The notes below the pieces were generated by a model. It saw only the letters and a program-made list of their open reading frames with translations, did not search any database and was not told where the DNA came from. A program made the position numbers and the translations under genes. 39,330 nucleotides of DNA from Blastococcus sp. MG754426 (lineage in GTDB: Bacteria; Actinomycetota; Actinomycetes; Mycobacteriales; Geodermatophilaceae). The DNA lies in NCBI RefSeq assembly GCF_021699055.1, contig NZ_SSXC01000086.1, positions 1 through 39,330 of the forward strand, given 5' to 3'. Numbering within the stretch: position 1 is the first letter of the stretch; each line of letters begins with the position of its first letter. This document shows positions 24,528 to 33,719 of this stretch, in pieces.

Positions 24528-25757
24528 TCAGACCGCGACCACCTCGTAGGTGTGCCCGGCGGCCCGCAGCCGCTCGACCAGCACCTCACCCAGCGCCGTC
24601 GCCGGGGTCAGCGAGCCGGCCCGGTCGGGCAGCCGCTCCTCGTCGAGGGCGAGCGCGAGAGCGGCCTCACCGAGCATCACGGCGGTGGCTTTGTAACCCG
24701 GGTCGCCGCTGCCCGCGGCGGTCGCGCGGTACCGGCGGCCGTCCTCGGTGGTGGCGTCGACCACCATGCGGAACCAGCCCTTCTCCCGGACCGACTCGCT
24801 CGGCCCGGTCCCGGGCGCGGGCAGCACCCGGTCCAGCAGCGCGCGGGTCGGCGACAGGCTCATCGCCGACACGGTGGCGAGCAGCCCGGCGGTGACCCCG
24901 GCGGCGGTCACCGCGCCCACCGGGCCGCGCCCCACGCCCATCACCTCGCTGTACCGCAGCCCCCGCCCGTAGGCCCAGTCCTGCAGGGCGTTGCTGCGCC
25001 TGACGATGCGGGTGTTGAACGGGGCCATGACGAACGGCGCGGTCCAGCGGCCGTCGGGCGTCCGGGTGGGCAGGCCGGCGTCCCGCGGCTGGCGGGTGCC
25101 GGGCTCCGCCGCCCGGTCGGGGCTCAGGGCGAAGGGGTCACCGACCACCCGGCGCCGCGCCGGGTCGGCCTGCAACGCCTCCACCTGCGCGCGCATCGAG
25201 TCGATCGTCCCGCCGCTGAACCCGCCCCGGAGGGTGGCGACGAGCTCCACGTCGGTCAGGCCACCCGCACCGTCGGCGGCCGCCTGCCGGGCGAGCAGGA
25301 GCACGCTGAGGTCGGAGGGGACGGAGTCGTAGCCGCACGCGTGCACGAGCCGCGCGCCGGTCTCCGCCGCCACGGCGTGGCAGCGCTCGATCGCATCGCG
25401 GACGAACAGCACCTCGCCGGTGAGGTCGGCGTAGTGGGTGCCGGCCCGGGCGCAGGCCTCCACCACCGGCAGGCCGTACCGGGCGTAGGGGCCGACCGTC
25501 GTGACCAGCACGCGGGTGGACCGGGCGAGGGCGTCCACGGACGCCTCGTCGGTCGAGTCGGCCTCGACCAGCACCCAGTCCCGGCCGCCGGAGGGCAGCG
25601 AGCGCCGGACCTCCTCCAGCCGGTCGCGGGACCGGCCGGCCAGCGCGATGCGGGTCCCGGCCGGGGCGTGCTCGGCGAGGTAGCCCGCGAGCAGCCGGCC
25701 GACGAAGCCGGTGGCCCCGTAGACGACGAGGTCGTGGGTCCGTGCGTCTTCTGCCAT
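24528..25757 (-). CDS. Saccharopine-dehydrogenase-like NAD(P)-binding protein (trans-acting enoyl reductase family)
   Basis: 409 residues. A Rossmann fold starts at once: DLVVYGATGFVGRLLAGYL, then AGRSRDRLEEVR and VGPYARYGLPVVEACA. The HACGYDSVPSDL motif is typical of the saccharopine-dehydrogenase NADP-binding family that includes the mycobacterial trans-acting enoyl reductase. That enzyme reduces a polyketide double bond for phthiocerol and related lipids. No polyketide synthase lies nearby, so the substrate is open. ATG 25757 has GAGGAT about six bases upstream. The family varies in substrate. Confidence 0.85.
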   Translation of the reverse strand: MAEDARTHDLVVYGATGFVGRLLAGYLAEHAPAGTRIALAGRSRDRLEEVRRSLPSGGRDWVLVEADSTDEASVDALARSTRVLVTTVGPYARYGLPVVEACARAGTHYADLTGEVLFVRDAIERCHAVAAETGARLVHACGYDSVPSDLSVLLLARQAAADGAGGLTDVELVATLRGGFSGGTIDSMRAQVEALQADPARRRVVGDPFALSPDRAAEPGTRQPRDAGLPTRTPDGRWTAPFVMAPFNTRIVRRSNALQDWAYGRGLRYSEVMGVGRGPVGAVTAAGVTAGLLATVSAMSLSPTRALLDRVLPAPGTGPSESVREKGWFRMVVDATTEDGRRYRATAAGSGDPGYKATAVMLGEAALALALDEERLPDRAGSLTPATALGEVLVERLRAAGHTYEVVAV

Positions 25758-25912
25758 GCGGCCATCCTCGCCTGCCGCAGGGACGGTGTCCCGCCGGCCA
25801 CCCGTCGCACCGGCCGTCCCGGCACGTCTCGGCGAGGTAACGACCCGGAACACCGGCCACTCCGATCGCTCGCGTTCTCGAGGGTCCGCGGGGCCGTGCC
25901 GATGGAGGTCGC

Positions 25913-27547
25913 ATGGCAGTGCGCCTCGCATCGGTGCGGACCGCGACCCGTCGGCAGGTCGCGGAACGGTCGTCGACGTCCCCGTGGTGGCGGTCGGCGG
26001 TGGTGTACCAGGTCTACCTGCGCTCGTTCGCGGACGGGAACGGGGACGGCGTCGGCGACCTGGCCGGCCTGCGTTCCCGGCTGCCGTACCTGTCGTGGCT
26101 GGGCGTCGACGCGGTGTGGATCAACCCGCACTACCCCTCCGGGGGCGCCGACGGCGGCTACGACATCGTCGACTACCGCGCCGTCGACCCCGAGTACGGG
26201 GACGTGGCCGACCTGGAGGCGCTGGTCGCCGAGGCCCGCGCGCTGGGGCTCCGGGTCGTGCTCGACGTCGTCCCGAACCACACCTCCGACCGGCACCCCT
26301 GGTTCCAGGCCGCACTGGCCGACCCGGACTGCCCCGAGGCGTCGCGCTACCACTTCGCGCCGCCGTCGGCGGAGCCGCCGAACAACTGGCAGTCGCTCTT
26401 CGGGGGGCCGGCCTGGTCGCGGACCCCCGACGGCCGCTGGTACCTGCACCTGTTCGCCCCGGAGCAGCCCGACCTCAACTGGCGCGACCCCGCCGTCGCC
26501 GCCGACTTCGAGCGGACGCTGCGCTTCTGGCTCGACCGCGGCGTCAGCGGGTTCCGCGTCGACGTGGCCTACGGCCTGTTCAAGGACGTCGGCCTGCGCG
26601 ACAACCCGGGCGCCTACTCCCCCACCCTGTTCGGCCACGGCCCCGAGCAGGCGATGACCTGGAACCAGCCCGAGGTGCACGACGTCTGGCGGCGCTGGCG
26701 CTCGATCTGCGACGAGTACCCCGACACCATGCTGGTCGGCGAGGTCTGCCTGGCCGACCCGCGCGAGGTGGCCCTCTACTCCCGCCCCGACGAGATGCAC
26801 CAGTCGTTCAGCTTCCGGCTGCTGAAGTCGGCCTGGTCGACCGAGGCGTTCGCCGACGGGGTGCGCAGCGCGCTGGACGCCTTCGGCGAGGTCGGCGCCC
26901 CGGTCTCCTGGGTGCTGGGCAACCACGACAAGGACCGGCAGGTCACCCGCTTCGGCGGCGGCGCCGTGGGCACCGCCCGCGCCCGCGCCGCGGCGCTGCT
27001 GATGCTCGCGCTGCCGGGCTCGGCCTACGTCTACGCCGGCGACGAGCTCGGCCTGCCGCAGGCCGACGTCCCCGACGAGGCCAAGCGCGACCCGATCTTC
27101 TTCCGCAGCGGCGGCGCCCGCAGCGGGCGGGACGGTTGCCGGGTGCCCATGCCGTGGAACCCCTCGCCCGGTGTCGGCTTCTCCACCCGCGCCGGCGCCG
27201 AGCCGTGGCTGCCGATCCCCGCCGAGTGGGACCGGTACGCGGTGTCCCGCCAGGCCCGCGACGGCGGCTCGATGCTGACCCTCTACCGCCGCGCGCTGGC
27301 GCTGCGCGAGGCGCACCCGGCGCTGGGGTCGGGCCGGGCGACGGTGAGCACCCGGGGCGAGGTCCTCACCGTCCGGTGCACCGCCGACGACGGCAGCGTG
27401 GTCCGCTGCGTGGTCAACATGGGCACCGGGACGACGCTGGTGCGCACCCGCGGCACCGTGCTGCTCGCCTCGAACACCCACGTCCGCCGCTCGCCGGCCA
27501 CCGTGGCGCTGCCGCCGCACACCGCCATCTGGCTCGCCGAGGGCTGA
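25913..27547 (+). CDS. GH13 alpha-glucosidase
   Basis: 544 residues, glycoside hydrolase family 13. It hydrolyses terminal alpha-1,4 or alpha-1,6 glucosidic bonds from maltose, trehalose-like or isomalto-oligosaccharides; no signal peptide, so cytoplasmic. The catalytic residues are nucleophile Asp217 (GFRVDVA), acid/base Glu277 (LVGEV) and Asp339 (NHDKDR), and the region I motif DVVPNHTSD is at 118-126. The SLFGGPAWSR and QPDLNW segments fit subfamilies with alpha-glucosidase activity. ATG has GGAGG five bases upstream. It is divergent from the saccharopine-dehydrogenase-like gene and no LacI regulator or sugar transporter is adjacent. Confidence 0.9.
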   Translation: MAVRLASVRTATRRQVAERSSTSPWWRSAVVYQVYLRSFADGNGDGVGDLAGLRSRLPYLSWLGVDAVWINPHYPSGGADGGYDIVDYRAVDPEYGDVADLEALVAEARALGLRVVLDVVPNHTSDRHPWFQAALADPDCPEASRYHFAPPSAEPPNNWQSLFGGPAWSRTPDGRWYLHLFAPEQPDLNWRDPAVAADFERTLRFWLDRGVSGFRVDVAYGLFKDVGLRDNPGAYSPTLFGHGPEQAMTWNQPEVHDVWRRWRSICDEYPDTMLVGEVCLADPREVALYSRPDEMHQSFSFRLLKSAWSTEAFADGVRSALDAFGEVGAPVSWVLGNHDKDRQVTRFGGGAVGTARARAAALLMLALPGSAYVYAGDELGLPQADVPDEAKRDPIFFRSGGARSGRDGCRVPMPWNPSPGVGFSTRAGAEPWLPIPAEWDRYAVSRQARDGGSMLTLYRRALALREAHPALGSGRATVSTRGEVLTVRCTADDGSVVRCVVNMGTGTTLVRTRGTVLLASNTHVRRSPATVALPPHTAIWLAEG

Positions 27548-27617
27548 CCTCCCCCGTCCGGGTCACGTGCGGTGCCGGCACGTGGCAGTCGCCCCGTCGA
27601 CCGGCCGATGGGATCGG

Positions 27618-29219
27618 GTGACCAGCGTGGCGGAACGATCCGGCGGGGAACGCGGCTCGGGCCTGCCCGCACCGCCTCCCGCGGGCGCCGACCCGGGGCT
27701 GCGGGCGGAGATCGCCGAGCTGGAGGACCGTTCCCGGTTCGACGAGGACGGGCTGGAGCAGCGGGCCGAGGTGGCCCTGGCCGGGGCGCGCGAGGCCGGC
27801 CTGCCCGAGCTGGAGCGGCGCGCCCGACTGGTGCAGGCCGACCTGGTGCGCCGCCGCGGCGGCGTCGCCGAGGCCGGCCGGCTGGCCGAGGAGATCCACC
27901 GCTGGGCGGCCGACCACGGCTCCCGCAACCTGCTGGCCCGGGGCCACTTCGTCCTGGCCGCGGTGTTCCAGGAGCTCGGCGACCTGTCGCTGGCGCTGGA
28001 GCACGCCGTCCGCTCCGTGGAGCTGCTCCCCGACGACGCGCGGACGCAGGTGCGCATCGACCACCACGCCCGGCTGGCCGACTGCCTCGGGCTCAACGGC
28101 GATCTCGCCGCCCGCGACCGCTACGACCACGTGCTGCGGCTCGCCGAGGAGATCGGCGACGTCGACCGGCAGCTGCTGGTGCTCAACAACCGCAGCTACT
28201 GCGAGATCCTCGCCGGCCGCTTCCAGGAGGCGCTCCTCTGGTGCGCGAAGCTGCAGGACCTGGCGGTGCGGCACGGCATCCCCCTGCGGGTCGGCCGGCT
28301 GGACACCGTCGGACGGGCCCTCATGGAGCTGGACCGGCTGGAGGAGGCGGAGGCCGCGCTGCTTCCCGGTCTCCACCCCGAGGTGCTCGACGCCTCCCTG
28401 GACGGCGACGCCGGGGCGGACTTCCTGCTCACACTCGCGGAGATCCGCCGCCGGCGCGGCCACCTGCCCCGGGCCCAGGCGACCCTCGACGAGTGCGTGC
28501 GCCGCTGCGAGCGGCACGGGCTGACGTCGATCCGGGTGCGCGCCCGCCGGGAACAGGCGGAGCTGCACGCCGCCGCCGGGGACTTCCGCGCGGCGTACGA
28601 GGAGCACCGCTCGTACTGCGACGAGCTCATGGAGCTCCAGTCGGCCCAGCGCGACGCCCGCGCCCGGGCGCTCCAGGCCATGTACGAGACGACCGAGGCG
28701 CGCCGGCAGAGCCGGCGGTACCGGGAGCTCTCGCTGCGCGACCCGCTCACCGGGCTCTACAACCGCCGCTACGTCGACGAGGAGCTGCCGCGGCTGCTGG
28801 CCGAGCACCAGGGCGCGCTGACCGTGGCGCTGCTGGACCTCGACCACTTCAAGCGGGTCAACGACACCTGCTCGCACGAGGCCGGCGACCGCGTGCTGCG
28901 CGCGGTGGCGGACCTGCTCGAGGAGCAGGTCCGGCGGGGGCCCGCGCCCGGTGGCTCGTTCGTCGCCCGGCTCGGCGGCGAGGAGTTCCTCCTCGTGCTG
29001 ACCGGCACCGACCCCGGCACCGCGGTGCGGCACGTGGAGGCGGTCCGCCGGGCGATCGGGGCCCACCCCTGGGAGGCGCTCACCGGGGGGCTGCCGGTGA
29101 CCGCCAGCATCGGCACGGCCCACGGCGGCAGCTCGCCGGCGGACGCGCTGGGCCGGGCCGACGCCGCCCTGTACGCGGCCAAGCGGCAGGGGCGCGACCG
29201 GGTCGTCGTCGCCGGCTGA
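27618..29219 (+). CDS. GGDEF diguanylate cyclase with tetratricopeptide-like N terminus
   Basis: 533 residues, no transmembrane helix. Residues about 30-340 are TPR-like helical repeats, a putative sensor or protein-interaction region. A coiled linker leads to the GGDEF domain (about 370-530) with RDPLTGLYNRRYVDEELPRL, LLDLDHFKRVND, and the active-site sequence GGEEF (about 453-457). This keeps the catalytic residues for making cyclic di-GMP. The inhibitory RxxD I-site before GGEEF is absent, so feedback control is likely missing. GTG 27618 is a modest choice; the frame is open upstream by 17 codons. Confidence 0.88.
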   Translation: MTSVAERSGGERGSGLPAPPPAGADPGLRAEIAELEDRSRFDEDGLEQRAEVALAGAREAGLPELERRARLVQADLVRRRGGVAEAGRLAEEIHRWAADHGSRNLLARGHFVLAAVFQELGDLSLALEHAVRSVELLPDDARTQVRIDHHARLADCLGLNGDLAARDRYDHVLRLAEEIGDVDRQLLVLNNRSYCEILAGRFQEALLWCAKLQDLAVRHGIPLRVGRLDTVGRALMELDRLEEAEAALLPGLHPEVLDASLDGDAGADFLLTLAEIRRRRGHLPRAQATLDECVRRCERHGLTSIRVRARREQAELHAAAGDFRAAYEEHRSYCDELMELQSAQRDARARALQAMYETTEARRQSRRYRELSLRDPLTGLYNRRYVDEELPRLLAEHQGALTVALLDLDHFKRVNDTCSHEAGDRVLRAVADLLEEQVRRGPAPGGSFVARLGGEEFLLVLTGTDPGTAVRHVEAVRRAIGAHPWEALTGGLPVTASIGTAHGGSSPADALGRADAALYAAKRQGRDRVVVAG

Positions 29220-29240
29220 GGGCGAGGCGCCGCCGCGGCG

Positions 29241-30077
29241 TCACACCGGCTCGACGCCGAAGACCCGGGCCAGCCGCTCGATCTTGCGGGCCCGGCCCAG
29301 CCGGGGCAGGTCGCTGCCGTCGCGGATCACCTGACCGCGGGCGTCGAAGTCCGCGAGGAAGTCCCGCGCCCAGGCGACGTCGGACGGCGTCGGGCTGATG
29401 ACCTCGTTGATCACCGGCAGCTGGTCCATGTCCAGGCAGAGCTTCCCGGTCAGGCCGAGGGAGACGGTGACCGCGGTCTGCTCCCGCAGCACCGGGTGGC
29501 TGCTGCTCACCGTCGGGCCGTCGATGGGGCCGGGGAGCCCGCCGATCCGGCTGGCCACCACCAACCGCGAGCGCGGGTAGGCCATCGCCAGCTCGTCGGC
29601 GCTCGTGCCGGTGTCCCTGCGGTAGTCGCCGCTGCCGAAGGCCAGCCGGAAGGCGCCGCGGGCCCGCGCGATGTTCACCGCCTCCTCGATGCCCAGCGCC
29701 GACTCCACCAGCGGGAGCACCGGGGTGGCACCGCCGAGGCGGTCGAACGTCTCGGTCACGTGCTCGGCGGCCTCGGCCTTGGCCAGCATCACCCCGAGCA
29801 GACCGGGCACCCGCGCCAGGCCGGCGACGTCGTCGGCCCAGTAGGGGGTGGAGTGGTCGTTGATCCGCACCCAGGCGCCGTTGCCCTCGCGGGAGAGCCA
29901 CTCCGCGACCCCGTCGCGGGCCTCCCCCTTGTGCGCCGGGTCGACGGCGTCCTCGATGTCGAGCACCACCTGGTCGGCGCGCGAGTCACGGGCGACGTCG
30001 AACAGCTCCGTGCGCGCGCCGTTCACCAGCAGCCACGAGCGGGCGTCCTCGGGTCCGACCTTCTTCTTCGCTCCCAC
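29241..30077 (-). CDS. HpcH/HpaI aldolase / CitE-like CoA-ester lyase
   Basis: 278 residues of the citrate-lyase beta family. These cytoplasmic enzymes cleave or form acyl-CoA esters such as malyl-CoA or citramalyl-CoA with a metal. The family pattern is seen: VVLDIEDAVDPAHK near residue 35, the AWVRIND strand, LPLVESALGIEEAV with the metal-binding Glu, and the Asp of GSGDY. GTG 30077 has GAGGA seven bases upstream. It converges with the GGDEF gene 21 bp away. Which substrate it uses cannot be told; no propionate or glyoxylate genes lie beside it. Confidence 0.85.
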   Translation of the reverse strand: MGAKKKVGPEDARSWLLVNGARTELFDVARDSRADQVVLDIEDAVDPAHKGEARDGVAEWLSREGNGAWVRINDHSTPYWADDVAGLARVPGLLGVMLAKAEAAEHVTETFDRLGGATPVLPLVESALGIEEAVNIARARGAFRLAFGSGDYRRDTGTSADELAMAYPRSRLVVASRIGGLPGPIDGPTVSSSHPVLREQTAVTVSLGLTGKLCLDMDQLPVINEVISPTPSDVAWARDFLADFDARGQVIRDGSDLPRLGRARKIERLARVFGVEPV

Positions 30078-30196
30078 GGGCCCATCCTCGTACGGATCCC
30101 CTCCGCCCACCCTTCGGGGGTCGCTCCGATGCGTGCCGGTCCCGGTGGTGGGCAACGCCAGCGGCGTCCGCAACCGACACCACGGAGGGAGCAGGC

Positions 30197-30415
30197 GTGA
30201 CCGGAGGAAATCTCGAGGAGACCGGTACCGGCGACGCCGCCGAGCGGATCGGCCAGGCACCCACGACCACCGACGTCACCGACCCGGAGCGCTCGTCGCG
30301 CAACACCGCCGCGGGCACCGGGTCGGAGCCCGGGGAGGGGCCGGTGCAGCCGGCCGCGGACGAGGGGGTCGACCCCTCGTCCGGCATCGAGCCGCACAAC
30401 GAAGGGCTGACCTGA
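30197..30415 (+). CDS. Small disordered protein, unknown
   Basis: 72 residues, Gly/Thr/Glu/Pro-rich and without hydrophobic segments (starts MTGGNLEETGTGDAAERIG; ends GIEPHNEGLT). The GTG has GGAGGG eight bases upstream, a good ribosome site, and a strong terminator follows within 15 bases, which argues for a real gene. No family is recognised. It resembles the many small, charged, low-complexity proteins of Geodermatophilaceae. Confidence 0.65.
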   Translation: MTGGNLEETGTGDAAERIGQAPTTTDVTDPERSSRNTAAGTGSEPGEGPVQPAADEGVDPSSGIEPHNEGLT

Positions 30416-30429
30416 CCGAGCGCCGGCGC

Positions 30430-30461
30430 GGCCGGGCCGGGAGCCACCTCCCGGCCCGGCC
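30430..30461. terminator. Bidirectional hairpin terminator
   Basis: A perfect 14-bp stem (30430-30443 with 30448-30461) and a CCAC loop lies between a plus-strand gene end (30415) and a minus-strand gene end (30479), so it can serve both. Confidence 0.8.
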
Positions 30462-30478
30462 CACGGCTCAGCCCGGAC

Positions 30479-31507
30479 TCAGGCCCCGGCCACCCGCGGC
30501 GCCACCTCGGTGCCGAGCAGCTCGATGCCGCGCATGAGGTCCTCGTGGGCGAGCCGCGGGTTGGTCATCTGCAGCGCGACGCGGTCCACCCCGCCCAGCT
30601 GCTCGGAGACCCGCCGGAGCTTGGCCGCCACCGACTCCGGGTCGCCCATGAAGAAGGCGCCGTCCGGCCCGCTGGTGGCGTCGAACTGCGCCCGGGTCGG
30701 GGTGGCGAAGCCCCGTTCGCGGGAGATCTTCGCGAACATCTCGTGCCACCCGGGGTAGATGGTGTCCGCGGCCGCCTGCGTGCTCTCCGCGACGAACCCG
30801 AACACGTGCAGCCCGACCTTCAGCGCCTCGGGCGGGTGGCCGGCGTGCGCGCCCGCCCGGCGGTACAGGTCGACCAGCGGGGCGAACTGGCGGGGCTCGC
30901 CGCCGATGATCGCGACCATCAGCGGCAGGCCCAGCAGGCCCGCCCGCGCGAAGGACTCCGGCGTCCCCCCGACCCCCACCCAGATCGGGAGCGGGTCCTG
31001 CAGCGGGCGCGGGAACACGCCCTGACCGCTCAGCGGGGGGCGGTGCTTCCCCGACCAGGTGACGTGCTCGGACGCCCGGATGCGCAGCAGCAGGTCGAGC
31101 TTCTCGGCGAACAGCTCGTCGTAGTCGGCCAGGCTCAGGCCGAACAGCGGGAAGGCCTCGGTGAACGAGCCGCGGCCCACGACCAGGTCGATCCGTCCGC
31201 GGGAGATCAGGTCGAGGGTGGCGAACTGCTGGAAGACCCGCACCGGGTCGGCGGCGCTGAGCACGGTGACCGCGCTGCCCAGCCGGATGCGGGAGGTGCG
31301 CGCCGCCGCGGCCCCGAGGATGACCGGGGGCGCGGAGTCGTAGTACTCGCTGCGGTGGTGCTCGCCGATGCCGAAGGAGTGCAGGCCGACGCGGTCGGCG
31401 AGCTCGATCTCCTCGAGCAGGTGGCCCATCCGCTCCTCCGGGCCGATCAGCCGCTCGGTGCGCGGGTCGGTGACCGCCGCGACGAAGCTGTCGACGCCGA
31501 CGTGCAT
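30479..31507 (-). CDS. LLM class flavin-dependent oxidoreductase
   Basis: 342 residues, bacterial-luciferase-like TIM barrel using FMN or F420. Typical segments are FGIGEHHRSEYYDSAPPVIL near residue 46, IRLGSAVTVLSAADPVR, GRIDLVVGRGSF and the C-terminal GVDRVALQMT. The family oxidises or monooxygenates small substrates; the specific one is unknown. ATG 31507 has GGAGGACCT directly upstream. Confidence 0.88.
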   Translation of the reverse strand: MHVGVDSFVAAVTDPRTERLIGPEERMGHLLEEIELADRVGLHSFGIGEHHRSEYYDSAPPVILGAAAARTSRIRLGSAVTVLSAADPVRVFQQFATLDLISRGRIDLVVGRGSFTEAFPLFGLSLADYDELFAEKLDLLLRIRASEHVTWSGKHRPPLSGQGVFPRPLQDPLPIWVGVGGTPESFARAGLLGLPLMVAIIGGEPRQFAPLVDLYRRAGAHAGHPPEALKVGLHVFGFVAESTQAAADTIYPGWHEMFAKISRERGFATPTRAQFDATSGPDGAFFMGDPESVAAKLRRVSEQLGGVDRVALQMTNPRLAHEDLMRGIELLGTEVAPRVAGA

Positions 31508-31602
31508 GGAGGTCCTCCGGGAGCTCGGGAACAGGCGGGACCGGGCGGCCCCGGCGGCCAGTCAACACCGCGGCGCGCAGCGGCGCTCCCGGTCGGCCGG
31601 CG

Positions 31603-32190
31603 CTACTCCCCCAGCGCGGCCGGCCAGGTCAGCTCGCCGGCCGCCTGCCGGTCGAGCACGAGCACCGCGTGCCCGGAGCCGGCCGGGGCGGTGCGCGCCC
31701 GGGCCAGGCACCGGCGCCACCGGGTCGCGTGGCGCCGCATGCGGCCGTCCGGGATCGTCCGGCCGCGGGCCCGCTGCCCGTCGCGGGCCACCCGCGGCGG
31801 CACGTCGAGGAGCACCAGGCGCAGCGCCCGGCCCGAGCGGCCTGCGGTCAGGACCACCAGCCCCCGCCAGCCCCGGCTGGTCCACGGGTCGGTCAGCACG
31901 ACGAGCGGGGCATCACCGGCCACGACCCGCAGCACCCGCCAGCGGTGCCAGGCGTGCACCCACGGGCGCAGCAGGCGGTACGGCACCCCGGGGGCCGCGC
32001 GCCGCACCCGGGCGGCGACGTCCTCGGAGTCGAGGGCCGTGACCGGTCGGGCGCCCCCGGCGAGCAGGCGCCGGAGCAGCGTCGTCTTCCCGCTGCCCGG
32101 CAGGCCACCGACGACGACGAGGACGCGCCCGGGCCGCCCCGGCGGTGCGCCGCGACGACCGGTTGCCGTCGGGACGGTGCTGCCGGCCAC
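31603..32190 (-). CDS. P-loop ATP/GTP-binding kinase-like protein
   Basis: 195 residues. Walker A is GLPGSGKT (29-36) in [20 protein letters not shown]. The C-terminal part has Arg-rich segments ([17 protein letters not shown]). The layout is AAA/zeta-toxin or gluconate-kinase-like, and the substrate is unknown. GTG 32190 has GGAGG six bases upstream. It shares strand and close spacing with the neighbouring hydrolase and LLM genes, but gaps of about 95 bp make a single operon uncertain. Confidence 0.7.
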   Translation of the reverse strand: MAGSTVPTATGRRGAPPGRPGRVLVVVGGLPGSGKTTLLRRLLAGGARPVTALDSEDVAARVRRAAPGVPYRLLRPWVHAWHRWRVLRVVAGDAPLVVLTDPWTSRGWRGLVVLTAGRSGRALRLVLLDVPPRVARDGQRARGRTIPDGRMRRHATRWRRCLARARTAPAGSGHAVLVLDRQAAGELTWPAALGE

Positions 32191-32284
32191 GGCGCCTCCT
32201 CGCTGGTCGGGCGCACGAGCCTGCCCGGGCGAGGTGCGGTTTCCCGGGGAGCCACCTGGATGCTTCCTGTGAACCCCGCTGCGG

Positions 32285-33157
32285 TCAGCCGGCCGGGACC
32301 ACCCGGTCGAGCCAGGCGAGCAGGTCCCGCACGACCTCGTCGCGGTTGGTCTCGTTGAAGACCTCGTGCCGGGCGCCGGGGTAGGCCCGCAGCGTCACGT
32401 CCTGCACGCCGGCCTCCCGCAGCCGGTCGACCAGCACCTGGACCAGCGCCAGCCGCCCGTTCAGCGGGTCGGCGTCGCCGACCGCGACGTACACCGGCAG
32501 GTCGGCGCGCACCCCGCGCAGCTGCTCGACGTCGGCCAGCCGGCGCCCGGCCAGGAACATCTGCCGGCTGTCGGCGGCGGTCAGGCCGAAGCCGCACCGC
32601 GGGTCGGCGACGTAGGCGTCCACCTGCGCCTCGTCGCGGGAGAGCCAGTCGTAGTCGGTGCGGGCCGGCTGGAACGGCGCGTTGAACGCCGAGAGGTCGG
32701 TCGGCCCGTCCAGGTCCACGGCGGGCTCCAGCAGGTCCAGCACCGTGGTGCCGGTGAGCACCAGGGCGGCGAGGTCACCGGAGCGGTCGAGCACGTGCTG
32801 CTGCGCGGCGAAGGAGCCCATGCTGTGCCCGAGCAGCACCAGCGGCGCGTCGGGGAGCTCGGCCCGCACGGAGTCGGTCACCCGCCCGATGTCGCGCACC
32901 AGCTCGTCCCAGCCGCCCGGGCCCAGGTCGCCCCACGCGCCGTCTCGGGCGGTCGCGCCGTGGCCGCGGTGGTCCTGCCCCACGACCACCCAGCCCGCAC
33001 CGGTGAGTGCGGCTGCCAGCGCCTCGTAACGAAGAAGGTGCTCCCCCATGCCGTGCGTGAGCTGCACGATGCCGCGCACCGGGCCGGCAGGGTCCCAGCG
33101 GTGGACGGTCAGGGAGACGTCGTGGGCGGAGGTGATGGAGGAGGTCCGGTCCGGCAT
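32285..33157 (-). CDS. Alpha/beta hydrolase, monoacylglycerol-lipase-like
   Basis: 290 residues. The oxyanion segment HGMGEH (35-40) and the HRGHG block lead to the nucleophile GHSMGS (Ser112); a late Asp (GDADPLNG) and His (ARHEVFNE) complete the triad. This order is typical of the Hydrolase_4 / lysophospholipase family that cleaves monoacylglycerol or related esters. No signal peptide. ATG 33157 lies in GGAGGAGG-containing upstream DNA. Confidence 0.87.
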   Translation of the reverse strand: MPDRTSSITSAHDVSLTVHRWDPAGPVRGIVQLTHGMGEHLLRYEALAAALTGAGWVVVGQDHRGHGATARDGAWGDLGPGGWDELVRDIGRVTDSVRAELPDAPLVLLGHSMGSFAAQQHVLDRSGDLAALVLTGTTVLDLLEPAVDLDGPTDLSAFNAPFQPARTDYDWLSRDEAQVDAYVADPRCGFGLTAADSRQMFLAGRRLADVEQLRGVRADLPVYVAVGDADPLNGRLALVQVLVDRLREAGVQDVTLRAYPGARHEVFNETNRDEVVRDLLAWLDRVVPAG

Positions 33158-33254
33158 GCCGGGAGGCTACGGCCGGGCGGGCCCCGGCCGCACCCACGGC
33201 GGACGGGCAGCCCGCACCCAGGCCGTGCACAGCCCGGCGGCCGACCGTGGCGGC

Positions 33255-33719
33255 ATGGACGACGACGCGACCGGACAGCTCTTCGACGCCACCGCGGCCC
33301 GCACCGTGGTCCTGGCCCGCCGGCCGCCGGGCGCCTGCGCCGTCGAGTGCGTGGTCTCCGACGTCGTCTGGGGCGAGGTCGTCCGGCTGCTCCGCTGGGC
33401 GACGGCAGGCACCCGGGGCGACCGGACCCTGCAGGTCGGTGCCTGGTGGCGGCTGGCCCGTGGGTGCGCGGACCTGCTCCGGCGGCTGCCCGGCCTCTGC
33501 GACGAGATCGCCGAACCGTGGGGCCTGGACGGTGGCGCCCCGGTCCCACCGAAGCTGGACGCCGGCGACCGCATCGCCCTCGCGGCCGACCGGGTCGTGG
33601 CGCTGCTGCGCTCACCGCGACCGGTCCCGCTGCGCACGCTCGCCGCCGAGGTCGACGCCCTCGGCTCGGCCGCCGTGTCAGCCCTGGCCTCCGGGCCGCT
33701 GCACCGGGGCCCGTGGTGA
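33255..33719 (+). CDS. Hypothetical protein, 154 residues
   Basis: No family recognised. It is mostly helical by composition, with two Trp-rich stretches (VVWGEVVRLLRW and VGAWWRLARG) and three Cys. Its stop overlaps the GTG of the VanZ gene by 4 bp (GTGA at 33716-33719), so the two are probably translated together. No clear ribosome site precedes the ATG. It is GC3-biased like real genes. Confidence 0.6.
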   Translation: MDDDATGQLFDATAARTVVLARRPPGACAVECVVSDVVWGEVVRLLRWATAGTRGDRTLQVGAWWRLARGCADLLRRLPGLCDEIAEPWGLDGGAPVPPKLDAGDRIALAADRVVALLRSPRPVPLRTLAAEVDALGSAAVSALASGPLHRGPW

